53,227 nt of DNA, taken from contig CAIYBH010000106.1 in the NCBI GenBank assembly GCA_903924405.1, positions 1 to 53,227 on the forward strand. The letters run 5' to 3'. Position 1 is the stretch's first letter. Every line of letters begins with the position of its first letter. The position numbers and the translations under genes are program-made. This stretch comes from an uncultured Planctomycetaceae bacterium (GTDB lineage Bacteria; Planctomycetota; Planctomycetia; Planctomycetales; Planctomycetaceae). The notes under the pieces are model-generated. The model was not told the origin of the DNA, ran no database searches, and was given only the letters and a program-made list of their open reading frames with translations. This document shows, piece after piece, positions 36,201 through 44,084 of the stretch.

Positions 36201-36327
36201 GCACCAGCACCGGACGAATCTTCTGCTCAAAGAAGTCAAGTCCAGCGGGATCCTGTGCTCTGGTGAAACCTCCGATGGCCGCATTCAGAAGCCCGGACAG
36301 GATGACAATGCAGAGTATACGTGTCAT
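33277..36327 (-). CDS. Planctomycete cytochrome-type DUF1549/DUF1553 protein
   Basis: This 1016-residue exported protein has a signal peptide at about 1-24, then a cytochrome-like module with heme motif C45-Y-S-C48-H49 in V-Q-H-C-Y-S-C-H and a trailing E-M-P-P-A-G-R-L. DUF1549 follows at about 150-360 (R-R-A-W-L-D-L-T-G-L-P; a second CxxCH in G-C-V-R-C-H-D-H-K-Y-D-P). A less conserved central region at 380-700 looks like a carbohydrate-binding-type beta domain. DUF1553 is at about 740-990 (R-V-M-V-N-R-L-W-Q-H-H-F-G). Such proteins are thought to act with DUF1501 partners in the periplasm, possibly in redox-linked breakdown of complex substrates, but this is unproven. It likely forms an operon with 31629-33080. 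Confidence 0.93.
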   Translation of the reverse strand: MTRILCIVILSGLLNAAIGGFTRAQDPAGLDFFEQKIRPVLVQHCYSCHSQQAATDGKLKAELYLDTAAGIAAGGESGPVLVPGKSAESALWKAICYDGLEMPPAGRLSAEIAADFAKWIDLGAPDPRTGAAPLKTRRQIDVAAGRDWWAFRPLQQPTLPDPQAPIDGLIQAAREQHGVMSVGSATREKLIRRAWLDLTGLPPQPSDIAAFVQDTSPDAYANMVDSLLASPAYGERWARHWLDTARFAESGGYEFDGFRPGAYHYRDWVIKALNADLPFDQFVRMQLAGDLLQPDSLDGAAATGFLVAGPYPGQITAKTVERIRYDQLDDMLMTIGGSMLGLTLGCVRCHDHKYDPLPQTDYYAFAATLGTTVQGPRTMDYDPVATDKALELHREQHAPLIAALKAHATTVLPERFAAWKKEQLPSQSEQTRWQILDPVTMDAERSWLKQEPQGLIVHDGMLIPGVSVRQRGRQRNVSAEERYSLDFVTFQKNMQSLRLDTLIHKALPQKGPGLNDDGSFQLAEITLTAKPLAPGATEAAQAIVLKPVFAAFADDNQPLSNATDGKPGTAWVVRATAKKDNAAVFELDPPLPGFDGGTQLQLELRFRDGGVGRLRVSVSTEPNPATWAGDLTMQQVGELRTIAATYPAELPEHVREHLPRWFAPFDAETAALVQAERAHAAKQPRPDFREVYTTVGGGQDVFVLRRGEVDNKAGKAEPGFLQVLWRDAAPATPQTTPAAEHPRLALARWMTDVEHGGGALLARVMVNRLWQHHFGAGIVRTPNDFGAQGDPPTHPELLEYLAGELVRNGWQLKPLHRAIMLSQVYQQSHEIREDSLQADPENRWLWHYQPRRLEAETIRDAILQLGGSLDRTMFGPSVLDDTPRRSIYLRVKRSELLPVMTMFDAPEPTQSIGTRSITTVPTQALTLMNSSMVRQQAEKLAAAIRSSVTSSLEAQITEAFQRALGRSPKDVELTRMADFVRQQQAAIPADIPNADLLAFTEFCHVLMCLNEFVYVD

Positions 36328-36437
36328 GGCAATGTTCGTCAGTTGAGTTCAGGATCACCAGATCGACTTCCGGCATCATCCCCCAACTACCGACGGAATT
36401 GCAATCATGCAACAAAAAAACCATGGGCACCTGCGGA

Positions 36438-36680
36438 TTATTTCCGGCCCGTCGGCGACAGGACCCGAGCGCGGCTGTGGCGACGGCGAGCGGCCAGAAA
36501 CAGCCCGCTGACGGCAATGATGGCACAAACGGCAAGACCGGGCGCAAAGTGCGATGGGTTTGCGACATAGTGCAGCACCCCGGATTGAATTTCCGGATGC
36601 CCATGCCCGGCATGGCCCAGGGCCACGTTGACAAGCCCAAAGAATCCGGACACACCGATCAAGCTGTTTTTCAGTCCCAT
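36438..36680 (-). CDS. Small membrane protein with His/Gly-rich segment
   Basis: This 80-residue protein has a hydrophobic N-terminus (S-L-I-G-V-S-G-F-F-G-L-V) that is a signal or first membrane segment, ending at A-L-G-H-A-G-H-G-H-P-E. After a short outside stretch (L-H-Y-V-A-N-P-S-H-F) comes a second membrane helix (L-A-V-C-A-I-I-A-V-S-G-L-F-L) and a basic tail A-A-R-R-R-H. The pattern resembles small HupE/UreJ-like proteins with a metal-binding-type H-x-G-H-G-H motif. A weak AGAGG precedes ATG 36680. The function is unknown. Confidence 0.65.
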   Translation of the reverse strand: MGLKNSLIGVSGFFGLVNVALGHAGHGHPEIQSGVLHYVANPSHFAPGLAVCAIIAVSGLFLAARRRHSRARVLSPTGRK

Positions 36681-36871
36681 GGGACAAACGACCTCTGTGG
36701 CATCAAAATGTCATGGCGAGGAGTGGTTGAAAACCCCACTGGCACCTGCCTGAGGTGATTGTCCTGGTTTCGCTCCGCCGTTGCAAGGGGACTGCCCCGC
36801 AGACGCCGCAAATCGTTCGGGGCTGATCTACGGTACATGCTGCGCTGATCGATCGCATGACCACTGGGGGC

Positions 36872-36905
36872 GTAAAGAAAAGGACCATGCCGAATGGCAT
36901 GGTCC
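36872..36905 (-). terminator. Rho-independent terminator for the glycine-rich protein gene
   Basis: A perfect 10-bp stem GGACCATGCC/GGCATGGTCC with a 4-nt loop lies at 36882-36905. On the minus strand it is followed by TTTTCTTT, as expected for the gene ending at 36942. Confidence 0.88.
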
Positions 36906-36941
36906 CTGTTCGTTTCTACTGGATGTCTGAGGTGTGGGGAG

Positions 36942-37874
36942 TTATTCCGCTGGTGGTCGAGTTCCACGACCACGTCCGCCACCCTGGCCACCGCGACCGC
37001 CTGGGCCGCCCGGGCCACCGAAGCCACCGCGTCCGCCCATCATGGCACGCATGTCCACTTCAAACTTTGCACCCTTCATTTTTTCCAGCTGGGCTTTCTG
37101 ACCGTCCGTCAGCACGGCCATGACGGATTCCGTGGATTTGGTTCGTGCGGCTTCCATTTTTTCCCGCATGCCTTCAAATCCACCGCCCGCGCCGGGGGCG
37201 CCCGGTGCATTGCCACCCTGGAAGCTGGCACGCATCTCTTCCATCATCTTCCGCATCTCTTCCTGGTTGGCTGCCTCGGCTGCGTCCAGCTTGGTGGTCT
37301 GGTCGTCAGAAATCATCAGAGCCGCCTTCATCTCGTCGCTCTTCAGTGTCTGCACGGCAGACATGTTCAGCCGCATCTGCAGGGAGATCTGGTCCAGACG
37401 CTCTTTCTGTGGCACTTCCAGCAGAGCATTCAACACTTCGTCGGTCTTCTGACTCAGCTCTTCACGCTGCTTCTGCATTTCCGCGAAGACCTTTGTCCGC
37501 TCTTCTTCGGACATCTGCTGGAATGCATCGCGGTCAGGCCGAGTCCCGCTGTTACGCTCTTCCCGATAGGCTTCCAGAGCCGCTTCAATCACGGCGGCTT
37601 GAGATTCCTCAATCTTCAATTCCGTTCGAATCTGATCAATCCCCAGCAGCATGGCGCGATCAACGCGAAAACCGCCCGGACCGCCACCAGGTCCACCGAA
37701 CCCGAAACCACCTCGGCCGCCACCCGGGCCACCAAATCCACCCCGTCCACCACGACCACCCTCCTGTGGAGGCTGTTCGCCGTTGCCTGGTTGCTGTGCT
37801 TCAACAGCCGCAGAAAACGCCACGGCCAGCAGGCTGAATACACAAGCTGCTCGCATCAATTTTCCAAACACCAT
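36942..37874 (-). CDS. Secreted glycine-rich protein with central helical region
   Basis: This 310-residue exported protein has a signal peptide of about 24 residues (R-A-A-C-V-F-S-L-L-A-V-A-F-S, cleavage near V-E-A). Gly/Arg-rich blocks flank the core: near residues 35-70 (G-G-R-G-G-F-G repeats) and at the C-terminus, with a shorter Gly/Pro-Ala block near 230. The core is charged and helical, with repeated Gln/Glu/Lys/Met patterns, and resembles planctomycete Spy/LTXXQ-like proteins. ATG 37874 has GGAG 6 nt upstream; the longer frame to 38075 is not credible. A terminator lies after the stop. The function is unknown. Confidence 0.82.
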   Translation of the reverse strand: MVFGKLMRAACVFSLLAVAFSAAVEAQQPGNGEQPPQEGGRGGRGGFGGPGGGRGGFGFGGPGGGPGGFRVDRAMLLGIDQIRTELKIEESQAAVIEAALEAYREERNSGTRPDRDAFQQMSEEERTKVFAEMQKQREELSQKTDEVLNALLEVPQKERLDQISLQMRLNMSAVQTLKSDEMKAALMISDDQTTKLDAAEAANQEEMRKMMEEMRASFQGGNAPGAPGAGGGFEGMREKMEAARTKSTESVMAVLTDGQKAQLEKMKGAKFEVDMRAMMGGRGGFGGPGGPGGRGGQGGGRGRGTRPPAE

Positions 37875-38259
37875 GGATGTCTCCGTGAGAAAACAGGGGT
37901 AGGCCCCGAACAGAATGGTCAGGATTTGGTCGAAACCCCAGGTCGTCCGCATGGCCACGACGCTGTGTGGATCAACCTCACTGCCGTTAAACCACAAAAA
38001 TTCGCCCGGGATTCTCTGAAAACTGCGAATATTTCTTATTCGGGAAAAATAGCAGACAAATTCGTTTTTGCCCACCCAGGCGGCGAAAAGTCTGGTGGGG
38101 TGTTGATGGGACGGAGGGGACTGAGGGCACGGATGGGACTCAGGGGACGGTGCTCTCGGTCATGACCGGCGGTGAGGTTCCTGCTACAGTTTGGGGCATC
38201 GGGGCCGTCCGTTGCCGGGCCCCCAGCTGTTCCCGCCGTTTCACATCACGGAGTCCCGT

Positions 38260-39339
38260 ATGTCGCACAGCCAGAAAACCGGTGTGTTCCGCGCTTTCCG
38301 CAGATCCTCCGGAATCGGTGCCACACCAGGAACGCTCGACCGCGGCCTGCAACCCATCTCCGAACGTTGTCGAATCAACCGCATTTCTTACAACAGCACA
38401 TCCGCAGAAGAAGAATTGATTGATACCGTCGGTGAACTCAATGAAGAAGTTCCCGCCAATCGCGTCTACTGGTTCCGTGTTGAAGGCACGGTGGATACTG
38501 AGACACTGTCCCAGCTTGGCGAAGCCTTCGACCTGCACCCACTCGCGATGGAAGATGTCATCAATTCTCACCAGCGTTGCAAGGTCGAAGAATACGGTGA
38601 TCATCTCTTCGTCGTGACGCGTCTCCCGGTCAGTGAATCCGATGGCAGCCTGACCACCGAGCAAGTGAGTCTGTTCGTCGGTGAAGACTTTGTGCTTTCC
38701 ATCCACGAAGGTGCTCCGGCTCTGGACTCGGTTCGCGAACGTATCCTCAATGCCCGCGGTCGCATCCGGGAACTCCGCGCCGACTACCTGGCCTACACCA
38801 TTCTTGATACCGTCATCGACAACTACTTCCCGGTCGTCGAGGACCTCGGTGATCGCCTGAATCGCATCGACGATTATCTTGAACAGGGGGCGACTGGACA
38901 GCAGCGTCTTGAGCTGCGACATGTTCGGGCTGATCTGCTGTTGCTGCGAAAAACCATCTGGCCACAACGCGATGCCATCTCGCTGCTTCTGCGCGATGAT
39001 TGTCCACTCATCGCCGGCAGCACACGCACATGGCTGCGAGACTGCTATGACCACACGATTCAGTTAATGGATGTCATCGAAACCTATCGTGAACTCTGCG
39101 CGGACCTTCGCGATTTCTACGTGGCTGATATCAATTACCGCAGTGGCGAAGTCATGAAGACGCTGACCGTTATCGCGACGCTGTTCATGCCGCTCAGTTT
39201 CATCGCCGGTTTCTATGGCATGAACTTTCAGTACATGCCGGAATTGGGGTGGCCCTGGGGCTACCCCTTTGCCATCGTCTGCATGATGTCTGTTGCCGGG
39301 ACGCTGCTCTGGTTTTTTCGCCGCAAAGGCTGGATCTGA
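38260..39339 (+). CDS. corA: CorA-family divalent cation transporter
   Basis: This 359-residue inner-membrane Mg2+/Co2+ channel has a large cytoplasmic alpha/beta N-terminal domain (F-D-L-H-P-L-A-M-E-D is the typical family motif) with a long helix, then two C-terminal membrane helices. The pore signature is Y-G-M-N at 319-322, followed by a short loop containing M-P-E-L and the second helix. The C-terminal R-R-K-G-W-I is basic, as usual. ATG 38260 has GGAG 6 nt upstream; the earlier in-frame start at 38191 has no ribosome site. It stands alone. Confidence 0.95.
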   Translation: MSHSQKTGVFRAFRRSSGIGATPGTLDRGLQPISERCRINRISYNSTSAEEELIDTVGELNEEVPANRVYWFRVEGTVDTETLSQLGEAFDLHPLAMEDVINSHQRCKVEEYGDHLFVVTRLPVSESDGSLTTEQVSLFVGEDFVLSIHEGAPALDSVRERILNARGRIRELRADYLAYTILDTVIDNYFPVVEDLGDRLNRIDDYLEQGATGQQRLELRHVRADLLLLRKTIWPQRDAISLLLRDDCPLIAGSTRTWLRDCYDHTIQLMDVIETYRELCADLRDFYVADINYRSGEVMKTLTVIATLFMPLSFIAGFYGMNFQYMPELGWPWGYPFAIVCMMSVAGTLLWFFRRKGWI

Positions 39340-39474
39340 TTCGCGTGATCGGGCCAGCGGCGTTCCCATGGCCCCGCCGGTCTTCGTGTGCTGAACGCGT
39401 TTCCGGAAACACACCCTGACGGGCCTGCAGCGGCACGCCTCAGAAATTCCCCGACCCCTCGCTGCGATTGGGTT

Positions 39475-39503
39475 TTGGAAAACGCGACGGTATCCTGTAT
39501 AAT
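39475..39503 (+). promoter_or_regulatory. Sigma-70-type promoter
   Basis: TTGGAA at 39475-39480 and TATAAT at 39498-39503 are separated by exactly 17 bp. This would start transcription near 39510, about 60 nt before the gene at 39573. It is the clearest promoter that I found in the window. Confidence 0.7.
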
Positions 39504-39572
39504 TCACGATCAACTCGGGAAGTGACGTCTCTGGATGGCCGAAATGGACTTTTGGAATTGTCGAGGCGGTTG

Positions 39573-40562
39573 ATGTCTGCTCCGGATGGCAAATTGGCTC
39601 CCGCAACTTCAAAACAACAGCCCGCGCTGGTTGTACGCGATACCGCACCCCCCGTTTCGCCGCAGGATTCCGGATCGCATGACCCAGCTGTCTTCACGCC
39701 TCGGCCCCTGAAAACGGAACCGTCGGCACAACAACCTGAATCTCAGGGACCGGGGTCCGTTGTCGATGTCCTCGCGTCAGCGACCGCGGTCAGTGTCATG
39801 TCGTCGGTCACCTTTCACCTGTTCCTCTGGTCACTCGCCCTCGTGCTGCTCCCACTGCTGGGATTCGACTGGATCGAAAACCTTGTCGTGGACCAGCGAC
39901 CGCTGCAGGCCGCCCTCGGGGAAGAAAACTTTGCCGATGATGCCGCACTTTTCGAAGTCATCGCAGATCCTGAATCCGATGCTCCTCAGTCCCCCACCAA
40001 CCTCGAACAGCTGGCGGCCCAGCTGCAGCAGTCCGATTCCGGTTGGCTGCAATCGTCCATGGATGACGCCTTCCGCAGCCTCGTAGATACAAATGCCTCT
40101 GACGAAGATGCGTCCGGAGGCGGTATTCTGTTGAAGATTCCAGAGTCCGGTTTGGCGGTGACCAAAGGCAGCTTCACGGCCTTCACCATTCCTGCCCAAC
40201 CACAGCCCCGACAGGCGTATTCCATCGTCATCGAAATCCGCCTGCCCAGTAGCGACAAGGTCTATCGTGTTTCTGACCTCAGCGGAAAAGTCGTTGGCAC
40301 TGATGGCTACACCCAGAAACTGCCGTGGGACTCACGCACGGCCGGTGCGTCCGGCTACCCGGTTGAAGGCGGCGCGATCAAGCGACTGGACAGTAAAACG
40401 GTACTGGATGTAGTCCGCAATCGCGTGCAGATCATCATCCGCGTGCCCGGAGGAGCGCAGTTGGTCCGGGATGTCATCACGGTGCGATCCCGAAAACTGA
40501 AGGAAGAGCAGGAACTGGAGTTGGTGTTCGGGCGAAAACCAGAACCGACAGATTCTGAATAA
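39573..40562 (+). CDS. Membrane protein of unknown function
   Basis: This 329-residue protein begins with a Pro/Ser/Gln-rich tail of about 70 residues, then one hydrophobic helix (S-S-V-T-F-H-L-F-L-W-S-L-A-L-V-L-L-P-L-L), then an acidic linker and a soluble C-terminal domain from about 170 with beta-strand patterns (Y-S-I-V-I-E-I-R-L-P and V-Q-I-I-I-R-V-P). It is probably anchored by the single helix. I recognise no named family. ATG 39573 has GAGG 7 nt upstream; the longer frame from 39468 overlaps the promoter. The C-terminal domain could be a Hsp20- or Ig-like sandwich, but this is a guess. Confidence 0.72.
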   Translation: MSAPDGKLAPATSKQQPALVVRDTAPPVSPQDSGSHDPAVFTPRPLKTEPSAQQPESQGPGSVVDVLASATAVSVMSSVTFHLFLWSLALVLLPLLGFDWIENLVVDQRPLQAALGEENFADDAALFEVIADPESDAPQSPTNLEQLAAQLQQSDSGWLQSSMDDAFRSLVDTNASDEDASGGGILLKIPESGLAVTKGSFTAFTIPAQPQPRQAYSIVIEIRLPSSDKVYRVSDLSGKVVGTDGYTQKLPWDSRTAGASGYPVEGGAIKRLDSKTVLDVVRNRVQIIIRVPGGAQLVRDVITVRSRKLKEEQELELVFGRKPEPTDSE

Positions 40563-40665
40563 TTGCCGAATGATTCACCCGGACGGCCGCCCTGAATTCT
40601 GCCCGCTGCAACTCTTCACCGTCTACCCGCCCGCTGAATTCCGGCACTCTCCTGAGCAAGGCTGA

Positions 40666-41097
40666 TCAGTATTCGTCTCGCGTCTGGATGAACAGCGCCT
40701 TCTTCTCACCCGGAAGTGTGAAGTCAAAGCCGCAGGCCTTGAAAAACCCATCGGTTGATGTGATCGCCATCACTTCCAGCACGTTTCTCTGGACGGCAAG
40801 ATCCACACAGCTTTGCACCAGCCGGCGGCCGATGCCCTTGCCGTGGTGTGCCTGGTGTACCGCCAGACTGCGAATCTCAGCCAGCTTGGCGGAATAGATT
40901 TCCAGCGCCGCAAATCCCACGATCTGCCCGTCGGATTCGGCCACAAAGCCGAAGGGGACGAGATCGCTGAGTTCATCCGTGGTACGTGGCAGCAGACGGT
41001 TGGCCTGCACGAACTGGTCAATCAGGCTTTTCAGCTGAGGAATATCATCGCGGCATGCCGCGCGCACGACGTAATCACACACCTTGCCGTCGGTCAT
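40666..41097 (-). CDS. GNAT-family N-acetyltransferase (ArgA-like)
   Basis: This 143-residue cytoplasmic acetyl-CoA transferase has the core motif A at H-H-G-K-G-I-G-R-R-L-V (pyrophosphate binding) after L-A-E-I-R-S-L-A-V. The N-terminal half (L-K-S-L-I-D-Q-F-V-x-x-x-R-L-L-P-R-T) and the end (F-F-K-A-C-G-F) resemble the short N-acetylglutamate synthase-like GNATs. If so, it would start arginine synthesis by acetylating glutamate, but the substrate is inferred from similarity only. ATG 41097 is preferred; an in-frame GTG at 41130 is possible. No arginine gene is adjacent. Confidence 0.85.
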   Translation of the reverse strand: MTDGKVCDYVVRAACRDDIPQLKSLIDQFVQANRLLPRTTDELSDLVPFGFVAESDGQIVGFAALEIYSAKLAEIRSLAVHQAHHGKGIGRRLVQSCVDLAVQRNVLEVMAITSTDGFFKACGFDFTLPGEKKALFIQTRDEY

Positions 41098-41534
41098 GGA
41101 ATCGGTCAAATCCTTTGCAGTCAGGGTCACCAGCAATCGTCTCCAGTGGCGTATAATAATCAGAAGAGGTCCCTTCGCTTGCCTTATTTTTCGGCCAGGA
41201 GAGAAATTCCAGACAATTCCGGTAGCCAGAACGCTCTTCATTGAGGCGAAGAACGTTCTTTTCCGAACGCCGAACATGGCCCCTCTCAGTGTCGTGCCCG
41301 GCATCTGTGTCCAGCTCGTCCCGATCCACGGTGAATCCTGCACGCAGGACATTGCCAGTCGCAGTTGTCGGTCGATATAGTGCAGAGCAGGGTACACCAT
41401 ATTCACTCGTGTGCCGGGGCGCCGACGAGATTCGCGTTTTCCGGCTTCAGTTTTTGATGGCATTGACCAACTGCCCCTGCTCCCACAAGTCCTGTTCGTT
41501 CCGGTCAGCAATCACCACCTCGGAGAATTGACGG
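41098..41534. other. Divergent spacer between GNAT and DUF1501 genes
   Basis: 437 bp. The GNAT reading frame stays open on the minus strand through most of it, but upstream residues are not GNAT-like and lack a ribosome site. It must contain both promoters. A TATAAT at 41152-41157 has no matching -35. Confidence 0.45.
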
Positions 41535-42863
41535 ATGCACCGCATCACTCGCCGAAGCCTGCAGCAATTCAGCGGATTGTCACTGCTTGGCGGTTCTTTA
41601 TCCGGGTGGTTGCCACAACTGGCTGCACAGGCCCGGGACGCGGGCCAGCAGCCCAAACGTGCCTGCATCCTGCTGTGGATGTCGGGCGGTCCCAGCCAGC
41701 TGGAGACATTCGATCCCAAGGTGGGACAGGCCAATGGCGGTCCCACTCAGGCGATCGAAACCGCGGTGCCCGGCGTGCGAATCAGCGAGCATCTGCCGCA
41801 GGTGGCCACGGTCATGCAGCATCTCGCCCCGATTCGTTCGATGACCACCAAAGAAGGGGATCACACTCGCGCCACCTATTATCTGCGCACCGGATATCTG
41901 CCTCAGGGCCCCGTGCAGTATCCCAGCCTCGGCGCGTTTCTCAGCCGCGAACTGCATGCTCCGGACTGTGATCTGCCGGGATTCGTCAGTATTAACCCCT
42001 TTCGCGCGTTCAATCCCTCAGCCTACGGACCGGGCTTCCTCGGGCCCGCTCTGTCGCCTCTCATCGTGGAATCGGAAATTAACGCGGGCAATGCAGTGTC
42101 GTTCGAGGTCAAAAACCTGAAATCATCCACCGCCGACAGCCCCGATCGAACCGCAGCTCGCAGAAATCTGCTGGCTTCCTTCGAAAAGTTGTTCCTGGCC
42201 GAACGTCCGGATGCCCCGGGACGCAGCCACGTGCAGTCCTACGAACGCGCCATGCGCATGATGAATTCCTCCGCCGTGTCCGCGTTTCAGCTGGACCAGG
42301 AAGATGCAGCCCTGCGACAGGCTTACGGCCAGAATCCGTTCGGTCAGGGGTGCCTTCTCGCACGAAGACTGATCGAACGCGGTGTCTCCTTCGTAGAAGT
42401 CTCACTCACCGATGTCACCGGGGCCGCAGGAGCCGGCTGGGACACACACGCCGACAATTTCAATGCCGTCAAGTCGCTCTGCGGGGTGCTCGATCCGGCA
42501 TGGGCGACACTCATGAACGATCTGAAGCAACGCGGTCTGCTGGATTCCACGCTGGTGATCTGGATGGGCGAATTCGGTCGTACCCCGGTGATCAATGCCA
42601 ACACCGGTCGCGATCACTGGCCCGGCAGCTGGAGCACCGTGCTGGGCGGCGGAGGAATCAAGGGGGGGCAGGTGTATGGTGCCACGGCCGACGATGGCGT
42701 CGAGATTCGCGACAACCCCGTGACCGTGCCCAATCTCATGGCCACCGTCTGCCGCGCGCTCGGACTGGATCCGGAACATACCAATCTCAGCAACATCGGC
42801 CGCCCAATTCCCCTCGCCGACCACGGCGCTCAGCCCCTGCAGGCCCTGCTCACTGAAGAGTGA
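41535..42863 (+). CDS. DUF1501 protein, orphan copy
   Basis: This 442-residue protein has a Tat-like start (M-H-R-I-T-R-R-S-L-Q-Q-F-S-G-L) and the family blocks I-L-L-W-M-S-G-G-P-S-Q-L-E-T-F-D-P, L-R-T-G-Y near residue 120 and V-I-W-M-G-E-F-G-R-T-P with G-R-D-H-W-P-G-S-W. It is shorter and only distantly similar to the DUF1501 protein at 31629, and belongs to the branch where D-H-W-P replaces D-H-N-P. No DUF1549/1553 gene is beside it; the nearest unpaired one is at 29765. holA follows after 100 bp. Confidence 0.93.
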   Translation: MHRITRRSLQQFSGLSLLGGSLSGWLPQLAAQARDAGQQPKRACILLWMSGGPSQLETFDPKVGQANGGPTQAIETAVPGVRISEHLPQVATVMQHLAPIRSMTTKEGDHTRATYYLRTGYLPQGPVQYPSLGAFLSRELHAPDCDLPGFVSINPFRAFNPSAYGPGFLGPALSPLIVESEINAGNAVSFEVKNLKSSTADSPDRTAARRNLLASFEKLFLAERPDAPGRSHVQSYERAMRMMNSSAVSAFQLDQEDAALRQAYGQNPFGQGCLLARRLIERGVSFVEVSLTDVTGAAGAGWDTHADNFNAVKSLCGVLDPAWATLMNDLKQRGLLDSTLVIWMGEFGRTPVINANTGRDHWPGSWSTVLGGGGIKGGQVYGATADDGVEIRDNPVTVPNLMATVCRALGLDPEHTNLSNIGRPIPLADHGAQPLQALLTEE

Positions 42864-42963
42864 AGAGTGCCCGCCTGTCCCGCGTCCGCAATTCAGTCGT
42901 CCACTGCCGGTGATCACCGTCCCGGCGCTGGACGACACCCCCCGGACTCCTTAATCTGTCTCC

Positions 42964-43953
42964 ATGCACGCAACCGACTTTCTTGCTGATAAAAAGCCCT
43001 TCCCCGACGTGACTCTGGTGGCCATGTTCGGGCCGGAACGTCATTTCCGCTCCGAAATCCTCCAGAAAATCCCCGGGGCCAGCGGTGACGCCGCAGAACT
43101 GTCGCTCACCCGACTTGCCGGCGAGTCGGCGGATTTCAAAACGGTCATGACCGACCTGCGTACTGTCTCCATGTTCAGTGACCGTCGGATCGTGCTGATC
43201 GACGAGGCCGATGAATTTGTGAAGGCCAACCGGGCCGCGCTGGAAAAGTACGTCGCACAGCCACCACGCGGGTCACTGCTGATCCTCGATGTCAAAAACT
43301 GGCGTAAAACAGAAAAACTCTACAAACTCGTCGAACAGCATGGCTTAAATCTCGAGTGCGGCGAACTGACCGGAGCCGCACTGCACAAATGGATGCAGAA
43401 ATGCGCCAAAGACACCTACGGCAAAACCCTCGATAAGGAGTGTGCGACGCTGATCTGCACGCTCGCGGGCGAGGGACTGACCATGCTGCAGCAGGAAATC
43501 GCCAAGCTGGCTTCGCTCGTTGGTGATGCCGAAACCATCACTCGCGATGATGTGACACGCGTCGTCGGCGGTTGGCGCACCGAAACCACCTGGGCCATGC
43601 TGGATGCCGTCCGCGATGGACATCCCGGCCGCGCCCTTGAAAACCTTGAAAAGCTGCTCAAGGCCGGCGAGTCTCCCCAGAAAGTGCTCGGAGGCGTGGT
43701 GTTCGTCTTTCGCAAATTCGCTGACGCCACCGAACGCGCTCGACAGGGAACTCCCCTGCGTGAAGCTCTGGGCGCCGCGGGGGTGTTTCCACAAGCCGTC
43801 AGCAACGGCGAAGCCTATCTCAAACGACTTGGCTTCGAAAAAGCCAGTCGCATTCTGACATTGCTGGTCGAAGCCGATACGGAAATGAAAGGCGGCAGCA
43901 AGACCGATCCCGGAATTCTGCTGGAACGTCTGTTCGTCCGCCTCGCCGGCTGA
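42964..43953 (+). CDS. holA: DNA polymerase III subunit delta
   Basis: This 329-residue clamp-loader subunit opens the sliding clamp during replication. The N-terminal domain shows L-V-A-M-F-G-P-E-R-H-F-R-S-E-I-L, the usual G-x-E-x-F/L-x-R-E pattern, followed by V-S-M-F-S-D-R-R-I-V-L-I-D-E-A-D (the family's F-x-x-x-R-x-V-x-V-x-x-A block). The middle has G-E-G-L-T-M-L-Q-Q-E-I-A-K-L and the C-terminal collar domain is helical. The length fits the family. It lies 100 bp behind a DUF1501 gene on the same strand; a functional link is not implied. Confidence 0.92.
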   Translation: MHATDFLADKKPFPDVTLVAMFGPERHFRSEILQKIPGASGDAAELSLTRLAGESADFKTVMTDLRTVSMFSDRRIVLIDEADEFVKANRAALEKYVAQPPRGSLLILDVKNWRKTEKLYKLVEQHGLNLECGELTGAALHKWMQKCAKDTYGKTLDKECATLICTLAGEGLTMLQQEIAKLASLVGDAETITRDDVTRVVGGWRTETTWAMLDAVRDGHPGRALENLEKLLKAGESPQKVLGGVVFVFRKFADATERARQGTPLREALGAAGVFPQAVSNGEAYLKRLGFEKASRILTLLVEADTEMKGGSKTDPGILLERLFVRLAG

Positions 43954-44084
43954 CACGTCCCGCAGCGATCCTCACCAGTCGCCAGCGCTCCCCTGTAACG
44001 CCAGCGGGCGGTCAGGAACAAATCGTCCCGGCCGCCCGGGGTGGTGTCACCAGACTGTTTGCATTACCCACGACCAACGGGTGT

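Noticed and set aside
37875..38075. A 67-residue N-terminal extension of the glycine-rich secreted protein
   Set aside because: It would bury the signal peptide, whereas ATG 37874 has GGAG at the right distance.
41130..41511. A long N-terminal extension of the GNAT protein
   Set aside because: The extra 138 residues carry no GNAT feature and no ribosome site; the ATG at 41097 starts right at the fold.
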